A stretch of 64,000 bases of DNA from an uncultured Treponema sp. (GCA_905372235.1 CAJPOF010000004.1:5340-69339); one strand, 5' to 3'. Counted from the first letter of the stretch, positions 23,786-33,121 are shown. A program made the numbers and translations. The notes: generated by a model not told the origin, from the sequence alone.

Positions 23786-25672
23786 ATGCCCGTCGAAACA
23801 AAAAACAAAATGCAGGAACATAAAAAAAACATTCTAAAACAAAACAGAAAAAACGCATTTTCCACAATCCGAATGTCAGTGCCGTTCCTTGTGCTTTTTC
23901 TTTCTTTTTCGCCGCTATTCCATGCGCAGGAATCAATACAACTTTCCTATGAAAACGCAAGCTGGACAAACGTGATGAGCGGAAAGGCAATATTAAAGCC
24001 CGAGCAGACAAGCTACGGTTTTGTGGTCCTTACAGACGGAAAACTTTTAACAGGCTATTCCGAAAGCGGAAAAAAACTTTGGGATCATGCGGTAAAGACA
24101 AAAAATCCGAACTTCATCTCGGTTCTTTCAGGCGATTTTGCAATCCTTGTGTCGGACTTGTCGAATGTAAGCCTTGTAAACCCAAGCGGACTTACACTAT
24201 GGTCAAAGGACGTGGGCTTTGAAATAACCGGAAAACCGGTTACAGGAAAGGACGGACGGATTTTGGTTCAGGGAAAGGAAGAGATAGCATGCATAGGAGT
24301 AAACGGAATCCAAAAATGGAGCATGAAGACCCCCAAATTGAAAGCAATTCCGATTCAGGAACTTGACGACGGAACGCTGGTCGCCTTTCTTGAAGAATCC
24401 CACGACGGAAAGGACAACGGACTTAGGTTTTCTCCGTTCGGTTTTTCAATCGAGACAATAACGTTCGCCGCAAGAATATCGGACGCAAAAAGCACGGCGC
24501 ACGGACTTCTTTTAAGTTTTTTGGACGGCGGAATCGGTCTTGTCTCCGCAAAAAAAGACAAGGACGGAAGGTCAAGCACTGTTACAAAATGGGCGATACC
24601 TTCGGACGATGGAGCGTTCTCACAGACAATTACGTCAAGGGGAATAATGCTTGTTCCTTTGGAAAAGAGCATGGCGGCACTCCTTAAAAACAGCTCCGGA
24701 AACGTAAAAATCATATTGTTCGGCGAAGAAAACGGAATCGTAGAAAACATATTCCATGTCCCTGAAATAAGTTTCGACAACCTTACGTGCGCATCAAGAA
24801 TCTACGGAAAAGAAGGCATATTTCTTTCGGACGGAAAAAACGCTACAGTAACGGACGCATCCGGAAAATGCCTCTTCACCGCTACCCTTCCTTCAAAAGA
24901 AAACAAGATTTCAGGTTGGAACTATCTTTTTTACACAAAAGAAAACCACATCGTGCTGACAGGCTTTTCATGGACACTGAACGCATTCAGGACGATTGTA
25001 AGCGTCGGCCGAAAAAAAACGGAAACCGGCAAAAAGAAAAACTTATTTTCATATGAAAATCTTCTTAAACTAAAAGAAACCAGACTTCTTTTTTCCTACA
25101 TCCCTGAGATTCCAAGGGACATAGTTTCCGAAGAAAGATTTAAGGCGCTTTTGGAAGGAAACTACGGAAGCAAGGAAATGCGCTATTCCGAAGAGATTTT
25201 TTCAATATGCCAAGGCTACATGGAAAAATCCGCCACTGTGTCCGTAACAAACGGCTATGAAAATCCAAGTTCGTTCTACACAGATTTTCCGTCGCTTTCA
25301 TTTGTTTTCAAGGAACTTTCAACGCTCGGAACGGACGATTCGGCTCGTCTTATCGCAAATCTTATAAAAAACGAGACAAACGACGCTCTTCTTAAAACCC
25401 TTGTAAACGCAGCCGGAGATTGCGGCTACGATCCTGAAAATCTTATGCTGGACGCAATTCGCTTGAAGATGAGCAGCATTTATGAAAAAAAATCCGCTGT
25501 TCTTGTTTCCATGAGCGATTCTGTCTTAAAGATATGCAGATTCATGGGGCGGCCGTCTTTTTTCGCATACGGAATGGAAATCCAAAAAACACTCCTTTCT
25601 CCTAAATATCCGTCCATCGTCAGGGAAGAGGCAAGAAAAAATCTTTCAAAAATTGCGGAACTAAAGATATAG
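23786..25672 (+). CDS. Secreted PQQ-like beta-propeller protein with helical C-terminus
   Basis: A 628-residue exported protein of unknown function. An unusually long basic N-terminus (about 28 residues) leads into a hydrophobic signal or anchor (about 30-46, ending FHAQE). The middle consists of repeated strands with the LxxGxxxW pattern of PQQ-like propellers (for example TGYSESGKKLWDH, VNPSGLTLWSKD and VNGIQKWSM), and the last about 200 residues look like HEAT/ARM-type helices. AAGGAG precedes the ATG. The gene is 2 bases after the RNA methyltransferase gene and so probably co-transcribed. Envelope location is inferred from the signal. Confidence 0.78.
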   Translation: MPVETKNKMQEHKKNILKQNRKNAFSTIRMSVPFLVLFLSFSPLFHAQESIQLSYENASWTNVMSGKAILKPEQTSYGFVVLTDGKLLTGYSESGKKLWDHAVKTKNPNFISVLSGDFAILVSDLSNVSLVNPSGLTLWSKDVGFEITGKPVTGKDGRILVQGKEEIACIGVNGIQKWSMKTPKLKAIPIQELDDGTLVAFLEESHDGKDNGLRFSPFGFSIETITFAARISDAKSTAHGLLLSFLDGGIGLVSAKKDKDGRSSTVTKWAIPSDDGAFSQTITSRGIMLVPLEKSMAALLKNSSGNVKIILFGEENGIVENIFHVPEISFDNLTCASRIYGKEGIFLSDGKNATVTDASGKCLFTATLPSKENKISGWNYLFYTKENHIVLTGFSWTLNAFRTIVSVGRKKTETGKKKNLFSYENLLKLKETRLLFSYIPEIPRDIVSEERFKALLEGNYGSKEMRYSEEIFSICQGYMEKSATVSVTNGYENPSSFYTDFPSLSFVFKELSTLGTDDSARLIANLIKNETNDALLKTLVNAAGDCGYDPENLMLDAIRLKMSSIYEKKSAVLVSMSDSVLKICRFMGRPSFFAYGMEIQKTLLSPKYPSIVREEARKNLSKIAELKI

Positions 25673-25691
25673 AATAAAGGAAAATTTAGTG

Positions 25692-25697
25692 TATAAT
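25692..25697 (+). promoter_or_regulatory. -10 box before the P83/100-type gene
   Basis: A perfect TATAAT lies 32 bases before the ATG at 25730; I see no good -35. The start codon itself has a strong GGAGG. Confidence 0.45.
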
Positions 25698-25729
25698 GTT
25701 TTCGCTGTGGAAACAGCTGGAGGATTTTT

Positions 25730-27280
25730 ATGAGATTAAACAAGTCTATATTTGCCGCACTTATTTTTGCGGCAAGCATTTTGTCATTGTCAGCTTTGGA
25801 AGTGAACGAAACCGAACTTAGAAGCGTAGGAAATAACGCCATAGTGTTCATAAACTACACAGGACCTCATTCAAAGATAGATTCGATTTCAAGCATAAGA
25901 AAAATCGGTTCTGATATGGGAAAAGCCATTGCATCCAGCAGGTCTTCAAGTACAAGGGCCGGGAATCCTTCAAGATATTCGGTGATTCATGCCGTAGACC
26001 CTTCCGAAAAAGGAAAACTTGATGCGGACATAATTCTTTTGGGAAAAGATGCGGGCGTTGACCACATAGACAACCTAAGGCGCATAATAGCCGCCTACAT
26101 CGAAGAAAGTTACGGCTACAGCGAAAGCGACGCAAGAACAATCGCCGTGTTTGTAACCGTGTACAATGCGGTCTACAGAGGAAACCTTGATAAATTTTTG
26201 GAAAAATACAAAAAGGTCGTTACTGGAAACCTTAGTTCCTCGTCATGCGGACTTTCCGTAAACTATAGGGAATGGCCGGGTTCTTCCCAGATTGTAATTC
26301 CTTTGTACGACGTGAACGGAGGGTTAAGCACAATTGATACAACCGTCATCACAAGCACAGAAGTCGTAAAAAGAATGCAGGAAGACGACGACAAAAACAT
26401 AGAAGCAAGAAAAAACATGGTTGACATCAAGGAACGCGAGGCGGAGGAAGCCACAAAGAAGGCTCAGGACGCTCAGAAAACAGCCACCGAAGAAAAGAAA
26501 AAACTTGTAGAGGTACAAAAAAAGACGGATAAGGCAAAAACCGAGGCGGAAACGGCTAAAAAGCAAGCTGAAGAAAATCCGAGGGACAAAAAAGCCCAAG
26601 CCGAAGCTCAGAAAAAGCAGGAAACCTACGAAAAGCAACAGACGGTACAAAAAGAGCAGGAAAAAGTCGTAGAAAATGCCGAAAAGACCGCCAACGAACA
26701 GCAGCAGATGGCGGACAAAAAAAATGACGAAGCGCAGACAGAACGCAAGACAATCGCAAACGACCAGCAGGAAGTCATTAAGAAGGAAATTGAAAACTCA
26801 CGAGCTCCAAGCGCATATGCCATACGGCTTACGGACGAGGCTTCCATGCTTTCAGGTCTTATAAAGGTAAATACCAACAACGGAGAAATAATACAGTCTT
26901 CTCCGGTAACAGTCATACGAAACAGGACGATGTTCTCGGCGGCGGGAAATTTCATCGCGATTGCAGGAGAAAATTCGGGAAACGGAGCGGTAAAACTCGT
27001 CCTTCTTTCTCCCGATACGATGGAAATAATAAAAGAATCCAACGAGACAGTGGCGGAAGAATCCGTGCTTGTGCAGGATAACGGAGAATACTACTGCGTG
27101 ATAAAAAGCGCAAACGGCTGGGCTGTAGGAAAATACAGAGCGGATCTTACGCTTTTACTGAAATCCAACGTGAACATAAGCCCAAGCACGCCGATGACAA
27201 TAACAAGTGAATACGTGATTGTCTCCGAAACTTCAGGCAGGGTTCGCCTTCTGAAGAAAAACAATCTTGAGGCACTATAA
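25730..27280 (+). CDS. P83/100-family secreted coiled-coil protein
   Basis: A 516-residue exported protein of the spirochaetal P83/100 (p95) antigen family. A signal peptide (about residues 1-22, ending SLSALEV) is followed by a conserved N-terminal domain (to about residue 205), a Lys/Glu/Gln/Ala-rich coiled coil (about 215-345), and a C-terminal beta-rich domain. Borrelia P83/100 is a cell-envelope antigen of unclear function; the same holds here. A strong GGAGG sits 6 bases before the ATG, and a perfect terminator follows the stop. Confidence 0.85.
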   Translation: MRLNKSIFAALIFAASILSLSALEVNETELRSVGNNAIVFINYTGPHSKIDSISSIRKIGSDMGKAIASSRSSSTRAGNPSRYSVIHAVDPSEKGKLDADIILLGKDAGVDHIDNLRRIIAAYIEESYGYSESDARTIAVFVTVYNAVYRGNLDKFLEKYKKVVTGNLSSSSCGLSVNYREWPGSSQIVIPLYDVNGGLSTIDTTVITSTEVVKRMQEDDDKNIEARKNMVDIKEREAEEATKKAQDAQKTATEEKKKLVEVQKKTDKAKTEAETAKKQAEENPRDKKAQAEAQKKQETYEKQQTVQKEQEKVVENAEKTANEQQQMADKKNDEAQTERKTIANDQQEVIKKEIENSRAPSAYAIRLTDEASMLSGLIKVNTNNGEIIQSSPVTVIRNRTMFSAAGNFIAIAGENSGNGAVKLVLLSPDTMEIIKESNETVAEESVLVQDNGEYYCVIKSANGWAVGKYRADLTLLLKSNVNISPSTPMTITSEYVIVSETSGRVRLLKKNNLEAL

Positions 27281-27307
27281 AGCAATTCATAAAACAGAAA
27301 GCAAAAA

Positions 27308-27348
27308 ACTGCCCCAAAGGATTTTATCCTTTGGGGCAGTTTTTTTTT
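27308..27348 (+). terminator. Rho-independent terminator after the P83/100-type gene
   Basis: Perfect 15-bp stem (ACTGCCCCAAAGGAT at 27308-27322 with its complement at 27326-27340) and an 8-base T run at 27341-27348. Confidence 0.95.
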
Positions 27349-27412
27349 CGTTTTGAAAGACGGCTATCCCGTGGTGCGTAAGATTCGACAATTCAAAAAA
27401 TCGCACATAAAA

Positions 27413-27440
27413 AAAAGCCCTCCGAAAAAACGGAAGGCTT
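27413..27440 (-). terminator. Terminator of tRNA-Val
   Basis: On the minus strand AAGCCTTCCG, loop TTTTTT, CGGAGGGCTT, then a T run, immediately after the tRNA 3' end. Confidence 0.85.
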
Positions 27441-27441
27441 T

Positions 27442-27514
27442 TGGGCAGTGAGAGGATCGAACTCCCGACATCCTGGGTGTAAACCAGACGCTCGTACCAG
27501 CTGAGCTAACTGCC
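27442..27514 (-). tRNA. tRNA-Val (anticodon TAC)
   Basis: The acceptor stem GGGCAGT pairs with ACTGCCC; the D-arm (AGCTCAGCTGGTACGAGC), an anticodon stem TCTGG/CCAGG with loop TTTACAC (anticodon TAC) and a T-arm with GTTCGATC are all present. CCA is not encoded, so it must be added. Own promoter upstream and terminator downstream. Confidence 0.95.
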
Positions 27515-27534
27515 CGAAAAATTACGATGAAAGG

Positions 27535-27564
27535 AATATACCAAAACCACAGGCGATATGTCAA
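27535..27564 (-). promoter_or_regulatory. Promoter of tRNA-Val
   Basis: On the minus strand: perfect TTGACA (27559-27564), 18-base spacer, TATATT (27535-27540), about 20 bases before the mature 5' end. Confidence 0.75.
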
Positions 27565-27572
27565 TAGCCTGT

Positions 27573-28148
27573 CTAAAGTTTTTTCTTTTCGATGAACTTT
27601 TTTCCGGCGGAGAACGCTTTTCCCACCGCTTTTCCAAGGACAATATACTCATTGTTGAAAGGATCGTATGTGATGGGAGAAAGCCGTTCAACAATGACAT
27701 TTCCGTTTTCGTCAAGGAAAGCTTCGTCAACAGCGACGTTTTTTATGCTTCCCAAAAGGCGGCAAGTGGGCGCATCATAGTTAATCACCTCGCATTCAAG
27801 AACCATGGGAAGTTCTTCAATTACAGGAGCATTTACAAACTCGCTCCGAGTTACGTGAAAGGCGCAATTTTCTATCTTGTCTTGGACCTTATTTCCGCTT
27901 GCAATCCCAAGGTAATCGCATTCAGCGACATGAGAGGAATCGGCAATATGAACCGTGAACGCTCCGGTTTTCAAAAGATTCTTCACAGTCTTATGCTCAG
28001 GACTTAGACATATGTTTATCTTATAATCGTCTGCGATTCCTCCCCAAGCTGCGTTCATCGCATCGGGGATTCCGTTCTCGTCGTAAGTTCCTATTATGAA
28101 GACCGGCATCGGATATAGAGCAGACTTCGCTCCAAGATTCTTTTTCAT
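27573..28148 (-). CDS. Flavin reductase-like / flavoredoxin protein
   Basis: A 191-residue protein of the FMN-binding split-barrel flavin reductase family, like flavoredoxins of anaerobes. Diagnostic stretches are the N-terminal PMPVFIIGTYDENGIPDAMN, the AAWGGIADDYKINICLS strand and the FTVHIAD..HVAECDYLG segment. It should bind FMN and carry electrons or reduce flavin in the cytoplasm; partner unknown. It lies 27 bases downstream of trpS on the same strand, so it may share its transcript, though TATGAT 11 bases before the ATG could serve as its own -10 box. Confidence 0.85.
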   Translation of the reverse strand: MKKNLGAKSALYPMPVFIIGTYDENGIPDAMNAAWGGIADDYKINICLSPEHKTVKNLLKTGAFTVHIADSSHVAECDYLGIASGNKVQDKIENCAFHVTRSEFVNAPVIEELPMVLECEVINYDAPTCRLLGSIKNVAVDEAFLDENGNVIVERLSPITYDPFNNEYIVLGKAVGKAFSAGKKFIEKKKL

Positions 28149-28175
28149 GTTTTATCCAAAATCATAATTTTTTAG

Positions 28176-29255
28176 CTATATCACCATGTTCATTGCGGCG
28201 CGGACTTCCTCGAGGGTTTTTTCTGCAATTTCCCTTGCCCGTTTTGTTCCATCCAAAAGAACATCCCGTATGTATGAAGGATTTTTTTCAAGTTCCATGC
28301 GCCTTTTTCGTAAAGGCCGCAAAGTCTCGTTCAACGCTTCGGTAAGTTCGCTTTTCAACATTCCGCCGCCGCCGTCCCCTATCCTTTCTGCTATATCTTT
28401 TGGTTCTTCTTTCGTGCATAAGGATACAAGCTGGAGAAGGTTCGCAACTTCCGGGCGATTTACTGGATCATACGTTATAAGTCGTTCTCCGTCGGTTTTT
28501 GCCTTTTTTACAAGCCTTCCCGTCTCATCCTCAGTCGCGCTTAGCATTATTGCGTTTCCACGGCTTTTAGACATCTTTTGGGAACCGTCAAGTCCCATTA
28601 TGCTTGGGGTTTTTGAAAGAAGCACCTGCGGAAGAGGAAAAACCGGATTTTCTTCCTTGCAGAATTTTTTGTTGAAACGGTTCGCAATCGTACGAGCCAT
28701 CTCAACGTGCGGAAGCTGGTCTTTTCCGGCAGGAACTACGTTTCCCTTGCAGAAAAGAATGTCCACCGCCTGATGCACAGGATATGTGTACATTCCGGCG
28801 TTCACGTTGGTTATTCCAGCCGCCTGAATCTCTTCCTTGACCGTAGGATTCCTTGAAAGTTCCGCATTGGACACAAGCGTAAGAAACGGGACCAAAAGCT
28901 GGTTCGCCTCCGGAACGTAACTGTGCGGATATATAATGACATCTTTTCCGGGTTCGATGCCGGAAGCAAGATAGTCTATCACAAGCTGCTTTGTGTTTTG
29001 ACTTATTTCCTGATACGCATCGTGGTCAGTAAGCACCTGGTAGTCCGCAATCAGAATCATCGTTGGAACTCCGAGCTTTGAAAGCCGAACCCTATTTTGA
29101 AGAGAGCCGAAATAATGCCCGATATGAAGACGACCGGTAGGCCTGTCTCCGGTAAGCACTCTATATGCCTTAGGATTTTTCAGAAGGTCTGCCTCAAGTT
29201 TTCTGCTCGCCTCAAGGGCAGCCTCGTATGTAGCGCTATTAATCGATTCTTGCAT
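28176..29255 (-). CDS. trpS: Tryptophanyl-tRNA synthetase
   Basis: A 359-residue class I synthetase charging tRNA-Trp. The HIGH motif appears as GRLHIGHYFGS (about residue 40), the KMSKS loop as GSQKMSKSRGN, and the tryptophan-pocket region GDRPTG precedes HIGH. The length is normal for the bacterial dimeric enzyme. I chose the ATG at 29255 (MQESINSAT) with AGGA 7 bases upstream; the frame extends to 29351 without a site. It diverges from folC with 124 bases between the two starts. Confidence 0.97.
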   Translation of the reverse strand: MQESINSATYEAALEASRKLEADLLKNPKAYRVLTGDRPTGRLHIGHYFGSLQNRVRLSKLGVPTMILIADYQVLTDHDAYQEISQNTKQLVIDYLASGIEPGKDVIIYPHSYVPEANQLLVPFLTLVSNAELSRNPTVKEEIQAAGITNVNAGMYTYPVHQAVDILFCKGNVVPAGKDQLPHVEMARTIANRFNKKFCKEENPVFPLPQVLLSKTPSIMGLDGSQKMSKSRGNAIMLSATEDETGRLVKKAKTDGERLITYDPVNRPEVANLLQLVSLCTKEEPKDIAERIGDGGGGMLKSELTEALNETLRPLRKRRMELEKNPSYIRDVLLDGTKRAREIAEKTLEEVRAAMNMVI

Positions 29256-29344
29256 ATCCGTTCCTGATTTCATTAGGATGACTAATGATGTCATATTTTC
29301 AGTTTTTATTCCACAGGAAACGATTTTCCTAAAAATTATTTTCA

Positions 29345-29373
29345 TTAACATTCGGAAAAAAAATCGCTATCAT
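29345..29373 (+). promoter_or_regulatory. Promoter of folC (leaderless layout)
   Basis: TTAACA (29345-29350), 17-base spacer, TATCAT (29368-29373), then 6 bases to the ATG at 29380. No Shine-Dalgarno. Confidence 0.65.
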
Positions 29374-29379
29374 ATCATC

Positions 29380-30675
29380 ATGACCTTGAAGGACTTTCAG
29401 AACTGGCTTGACAGATACCTGAATTTTGAGAAGAGCCAAAAAAAAGGAATATTTTGGCTTGATTCCATGAAATTTCTTGCAAGAAAACTTGGAAATCCGC
29501 AGGATAAAATTCCTTGCATTCACGTGGCAGGCTCAAAAGGAAAAGGAAGCGTCTCTTCGATGATAGCAAGCATACTGAAAGAAGAAGGCCTGAACTGCGG
29601 ACTTTACACATCCCCTCACATAAGCGACATAAGAGAAAGAATCGGAACGGCAGACGGATTTTTCTGCGATTCTGTATACGATGCGGCATCTTCTGTTCTG
29701 GTATCGGCAGTTACCTCCATCGATGAAAAAGAGATTCCCAGAGGCAGGAAATTCACATGGTTTGAGCTTGTTACTTTGTTTTCGTTCCTCTGCTTTGTTG
29801 AAGCAAAATGCGATTTTGCCGTCTACGAAGTGGGACTTGGAGGAAGGCTCGATTCGACAAATATCTTGAAGCCTAGGGTTTCCGTCATCACTCCGATAGA
29901 AAAGGAACACACGGAATTTCTTGGGAACACCATAAAAAAGATTGCAAAAGAAAAAGCCGGAATCATAAAAGAAGGGATTCCTTGCGTCATATCAAGACAG
30001 ATACACAAAGATGCTGAAAATGTATTCCTTGAGACATGCACGGAAAGAAAAAGCGATGCGCTTCTTGTACGGAAAATATGTTCCGTTCAAAAAATTTTTT
30101 ACACCGATGGAAAAATGAATCTTGAATTCTCGTCTGAAAATGAAAAGATTAAGACTTGCATGCGTCTTATTGGGAAAAAACAGGCGGAAAACGCAGAAAC
30201 CGCATACGTCGCCGTAAAAACCGCTTTTCCAAAGATTTCGTTAAAATCCATCGAAAAAGGACTTTCAAATGCGTTCATTCCGGGAAGGTTTGAGATACAC
30301 GGGAACATCGTGATGGACGGGGCGCACACTGTAGGAAGCGTGTCAAACGCCATCCGCACAATAAAAGAAATTTTTCCCGACAAAGAAAAACTTCTTCTTT
30401 TTTCCTGCGCAGGCGACAAAAACATGAAAGGAATGATTAAACTTTTTAAAGGAATCTTTAAAAAAATCGTATTCACAGAGCCAAAGTCCGTAAGGAATTC
30501 GGACAGCGAAAAACTTCTTTCCATCGCAAAAGAATTAAAAATAGAAGCGGAAGCGATGCCCGATGTCAGAGAGGCGACTGAAACATTAAAATCACAGATG
30601 AAAGAAACCGATATTCTACTTGTAGCAGGCTCTTTTTATCTTGTGGCGGAAATAAAAAACGGCGGTATCATATGA
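29380..30675 (+). CDS. folC: Folylpolyglutamate synthase / dihydrofolate synthase
   Basis: A 431-residue Mur-ligase-like enzyme that adds glutamate to (dihydro)pteroate or folates in the cytoplasm. The P-loop reads HVAGSKGKGSVSSM; other family landmarks are the YTSPHISDIRERI loop, the FELVTLFSFLCF helix, EVGLGGRLDSTN, and ITPIEKEHTEFLG with AKEKAGIIK. The late MDGAHTVGSV segment matches the C-terminal domain. The start at 29380 places the ATG 6 bases after a -10 box. The stop overlaps the alr start by 4 bases (ATGA), so alr is translationally coupled. Confidence 0.95.
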   Translation: MTLKDFQNWLDRYLNFEKSQKKGIFWLDSMKFLARKLGNPQDKIPCIHVAGSKGKGSVSSMIASILKEEGLNCGLYTSPHISDIRERIGTADGFFCDSVYDAASSVLVSAVTSIDEKEIPRGRKFTWFELVTLFSFLCFVEAKCDFAVYEVGLGGRLDSTNILKPRVSVITPIEKEHTEFLGNTIKKIAKEKAGIIKEGIPCVISRQIHKDAENVFLETCTERKSDALLVRKICSVQKIFYTDGKMNLEFSSENEKIKTCMRLIGKKQAENAETAYVAVKTAFPKISLKSIEKGLSNAFIPGRFEIHGNIVMDGAHTVGSVSNAIRTIKEIFPDKEKLLLFSCAGDKNMKGMIKLFKGIFKKIVFTEPKSVRNSDSEKLLSIAKELKIEAEAMPDVREATETLKSQMKETDILLVAGSFYLVAEIKNGGII

Positions 30676-31820
30676 GATGTACAAAAGCGATAATATATTC
30701 TGAGAATCTAATCAACAACGTAAACGAAATAAAGAAAAATCTAAAAGAAGGTGTCCGGCTGTGCTGTGCGGTGAAAGCAAACGCATACGGAAACGACGCG
30801 TTGAATTCTGCAAAAATCTACGAAAGCCTTGGAGCCGAATACCTTGCGATAGCAACGGTCGAAGAAGGAAAAGAACTCAGGGCGTGCGGAATAAAGACAA
30901 AACTGCTTCTTCTAAGCCTTTCCGACCCCGACGATTTATCGGACATCGTGAAAAACGACATTACGCCGCTTGCCTTTGAGAGCGAATACATCTCGCTGCT
31001 TGAAAAAACCGCCGCCAAACTTGAAAAAAAATGTTCCGTTTTTCTTGCAATAGACACGGGAATGGGAAGGATTGGCTGCTATCCGGAAGATGCGCACAAA
31101 ATCGCAAAGGAAATTTCTGTTCAGCCGCACCTTTTTCTTTCCGGAACAATCACGCACTTTTCCGTATCTGACGACATTTCCGAAGAGAGCATAGCGTACA
31201 CAAAAGAACAGTTTGCCCTGTTCACCAAGGCGATAAAATCCATCGAAGACGAAGGGCTCGATCCGGGAATAAGGACTTGTTCCGCAAGCGCAGCATCCAT
31301 CGCTTTTCCTGAAATGCAGCTTGACATGGTTCGCCCCGGCATAATTCTGTACGGCTACTACGCTGACAGAGTGTCGAAAGAATATCTTGAAGGAAAAGGA
31401 ATAAAAATGAATCTCAAGCCTGTGATGCAGCTTGAGACTAAAGTAAGTTCCATAAGAAAAATAAGAAAAAATCATTTTGTAAGCTACGGAAGGACATGGA
31501 AAGCCAAAGAAGACACCATGATTGCAGTCCTCCCCATAGGATATGCCGATGGACTTCTAAGACGATGCTCTCCGGGGCTTTTAGTCTCGATAAACGGAAA
31601 AGCCTACCCCGTCATCGGAAGAATCTGCATGGACCAATGCATGGTAGACTTGGGTTCTACGGAAAACGGCGTGAACATCTGGGACAAGGCAATAATATTC
31701 GGACCGAAAGGAAACGGGGCAATCCTGGACGCACGCGACATAGCAGACATGACAGGAACGATTCCCTACGAGGTAATGACTTCAATATCATGCAGGGTAA
31801 AAAGAAACATAATCGACTAG
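30672..31820 (+). CDS. alr: Alanine racemase
   Basis: A 382-residue PLP enzyme interconverting L- and D-alanine for peptidoglycan. The PLP-binding Lys lies in AVKANAYGND (about residue 36), the substrate/phosphate region in DTGMGRIGC, and the catalytic Tyr and its loop in PIGYADGLLRR. RICMDQCMVDL is also typical. It overlaps folC by 4 bases and ends the operon; the spacer to pta contains no strong terminator. Confidence 0.96.
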   Translation: MRCTKAIIYSENLINNVNEIKKNLKEGVRLCCAVKANAYGNDALNSAKIYESLGAEYLAIATVEEGKELRACGIKTKLLLLSLSDPDDLSDIVKNDITPLAFESEYISLLEKTAAKLEKKCSVFLAIDTGMGRIGCYPEDAHKIAKEISVQPHLFLSGTITHFSVSDDISEESIAYTKEQFALFTKAIKSIEDEGLDPGIRTCSASAASIAFPEMQLDMVRPGIILYGYYADRVSKEYLEGKGIKMNLKPVMQLETKVSSIRKIRKNHFVSYGRTWKAKEDTMIAVLPIGYADGLLRRCSPGLLVSINGKAYPVIGRICMDQCMVDLGSTENGVNIWDKAIIFGPKGNGAILDARDIADMTGTIPYEVMTSISCRVKRNIID

Positions 31821-31896
31821 GATTTTTTTCGTTTTTTATATTTTTTACAAAAGTCAAAAAACCGTACGGAAATCAACACAAATCTTTGTATTAAAA

Positions 31897-31925
31897 TGCA
31901 AAATAGCATAATTCTGTGCTATAAT
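31897..31925 (+). promoter_or_regulatory. Promoter of pta with extended -10
   Basis: TGCTATAAT, an extended -10 with TATAAT at 31920-31925, and a weak -35 (TGCAAA, 31897-31902). The predicted leader to the ATG at 32082 is about 150 bases. Confidence 0.6.
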
Positions 31926-31931
31926 AAGTTC

Positions 31932-32072
31932 CCTTGGTTCGGAATCGGAAAAAACGCTTAAACGCCTAGTTTTTCCTGCACGGACAAGAGTTTCTGCATT
32001 ATGTTCGCAGAAACTAAAAAAATCCGTTTAAAATTAATTTTTCAAAGCGGATTTTATTTCATAGATTTTTTA
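31932..32072 (+). promoter_or_regulatory. Structured leader of pta, possible attenuator
   Basis: Within the leader, AGTTTCTGC (about 31989-31997) pairs perfectly with GCAGAAACT, and then AAATCCGTTT pairs with AAAGCGGATTT followed by T-rich sequence ending just before the GGAG of pta. The second hairpin looks like an intrinsic terminator placed in the leader. I do not recognise a known riboswitch. Confidence 0.4.
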
Positions 32073-32081
32073 GGAGTCAAT

Positions 32082-33101
32082 ATGGATTTTGTAGCGGAAA
32101 TTAAAAGAAAGGCAAAGGCATTGCAAAAATCTATAGTCCTTCCGGAAGGAACGGAGGAAAGGACTGTGCAGGCCGCCGTAAAAATAAAGGCGGAAGGAAT
32201 CGCAAAGGAAGTCATCCTTCTTGGAAACAGGGCGGAAATAGAAAAGACCGCTTCCAAAAAAGGAGTGAGCATTGAAGGAATCACCACGATAGATCCGTCG
32301 GAATCGGAATGGCTCAACGATTTTGGAAATGAATATTTTGAACTCAGGAAAAAGAAAGTCGACGCAAACGGAAATCCGCTCATGGACAGAAATAAGGCTC
32401 TAAAAGAAATAGCCGATCCTATGAAATTCGGAGCGATGATGGTTCACATGGGAAAAGCCGATTCCATGGTGTCGGGAGCGATTTCTTCTACGGCGGACAT
32501 GCTCAGGGCAGGTCTTACAATCGTAAAAACCGCCCAAGGTTCAAAAACGGCTTCCTCATGCTTCATAATGGACACACACGACAAAAAATGGGGACATGAA
32601 GGACTTCTTGTTTTTTCAGATTGCGCAGTAGTTCCCGACCCGGATGCAGAACAGCTTTCCGACATCGCCGTGGCGGCAGGAAAAACATGCAAGGCTCTTC
32701 TTGGAGTTGAACCTGTGGTGGCTATGCTTTCGTTCAGCACAAAAGGTTCCGGCGGAAAAGACCCGTCGGTTCTCAAAGTGCAGGAAGCTTTGAAAATCGC
32801 AAAAGAAAAAGCGCCGGATATGCTTATTGACGGAGAACTTCAGCTTGACGCGGCTTTGATTCCTGAGGTTACAGCCATAAAAGCCCCCGAAAGTCCCGTA
32901 AAAGGGAAGGTAAACACAATAATATTTCCGAACCTGAACGCAGGAAACATTGGATACAAACTTGTCCAAAGGCTTTCCGGCGCTGACGCCTATGGGCCTA
33001 TCCTTCAAGGATTCGCAAAACCTATAAGCGACCTTAGCCGAGGCTGTTCCGTAGAGGACATTGTTGTTACCGTCGCGATAACATTGGTTCAGGGAAGCTA
33101 G
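32082..33101 (+). CDS. pta: Phosphate acetyltransferase
   Basis: A 339-residue short-form phosphotransacetylase interconverting acetyl-CoA and acetyl phosphate, for acetate fermentation with ATP gain. Family signatures include SIVLPEGTEERT near the N-terminus, GAMMVHMGKADSMVSGA, the VVPDPDAEQLSDIA stretch, MLSFSTKGSG, and the C-terminal FPNLNAGNIGYKLVQRL. The ATG at 32082 has TTAGGAG 5 bases upstream. No acetate kinase gene is nearby. Confidence 0.97.
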   Translation: MDFVAEIKRKAKALQKSIVLPEGTEERTVQAAVKIKAEGIAKEVILLGNRAEIEKTASKKGVSIEGITTIDPSESEWLNDFGNEYFELRKKKVDANGNPLMDRNKALKEIADPMKFGAMMVHMGKADSMVSGAISSTADMLRAGLTIVKTAQGSKTASSCFIMDTHDKKWGHEGLLVFSDCAVVPDPDAEQLSDIAVAAGKTCKALLGVEPVVAMLSFSTKGSGGKDPSVLKVQEALKIAKEKAPDMLIDGELQLDAALIPEVTAIKAPESPVKGKVNTIIFPNLNAGNIGYKLVQRLSGADAYGPILQGFAKPISDLSRGCSVEDIVVTVAITLVQGS

Positions 33102-33121
33102 TCTAAAACGCCTCCGGATTA

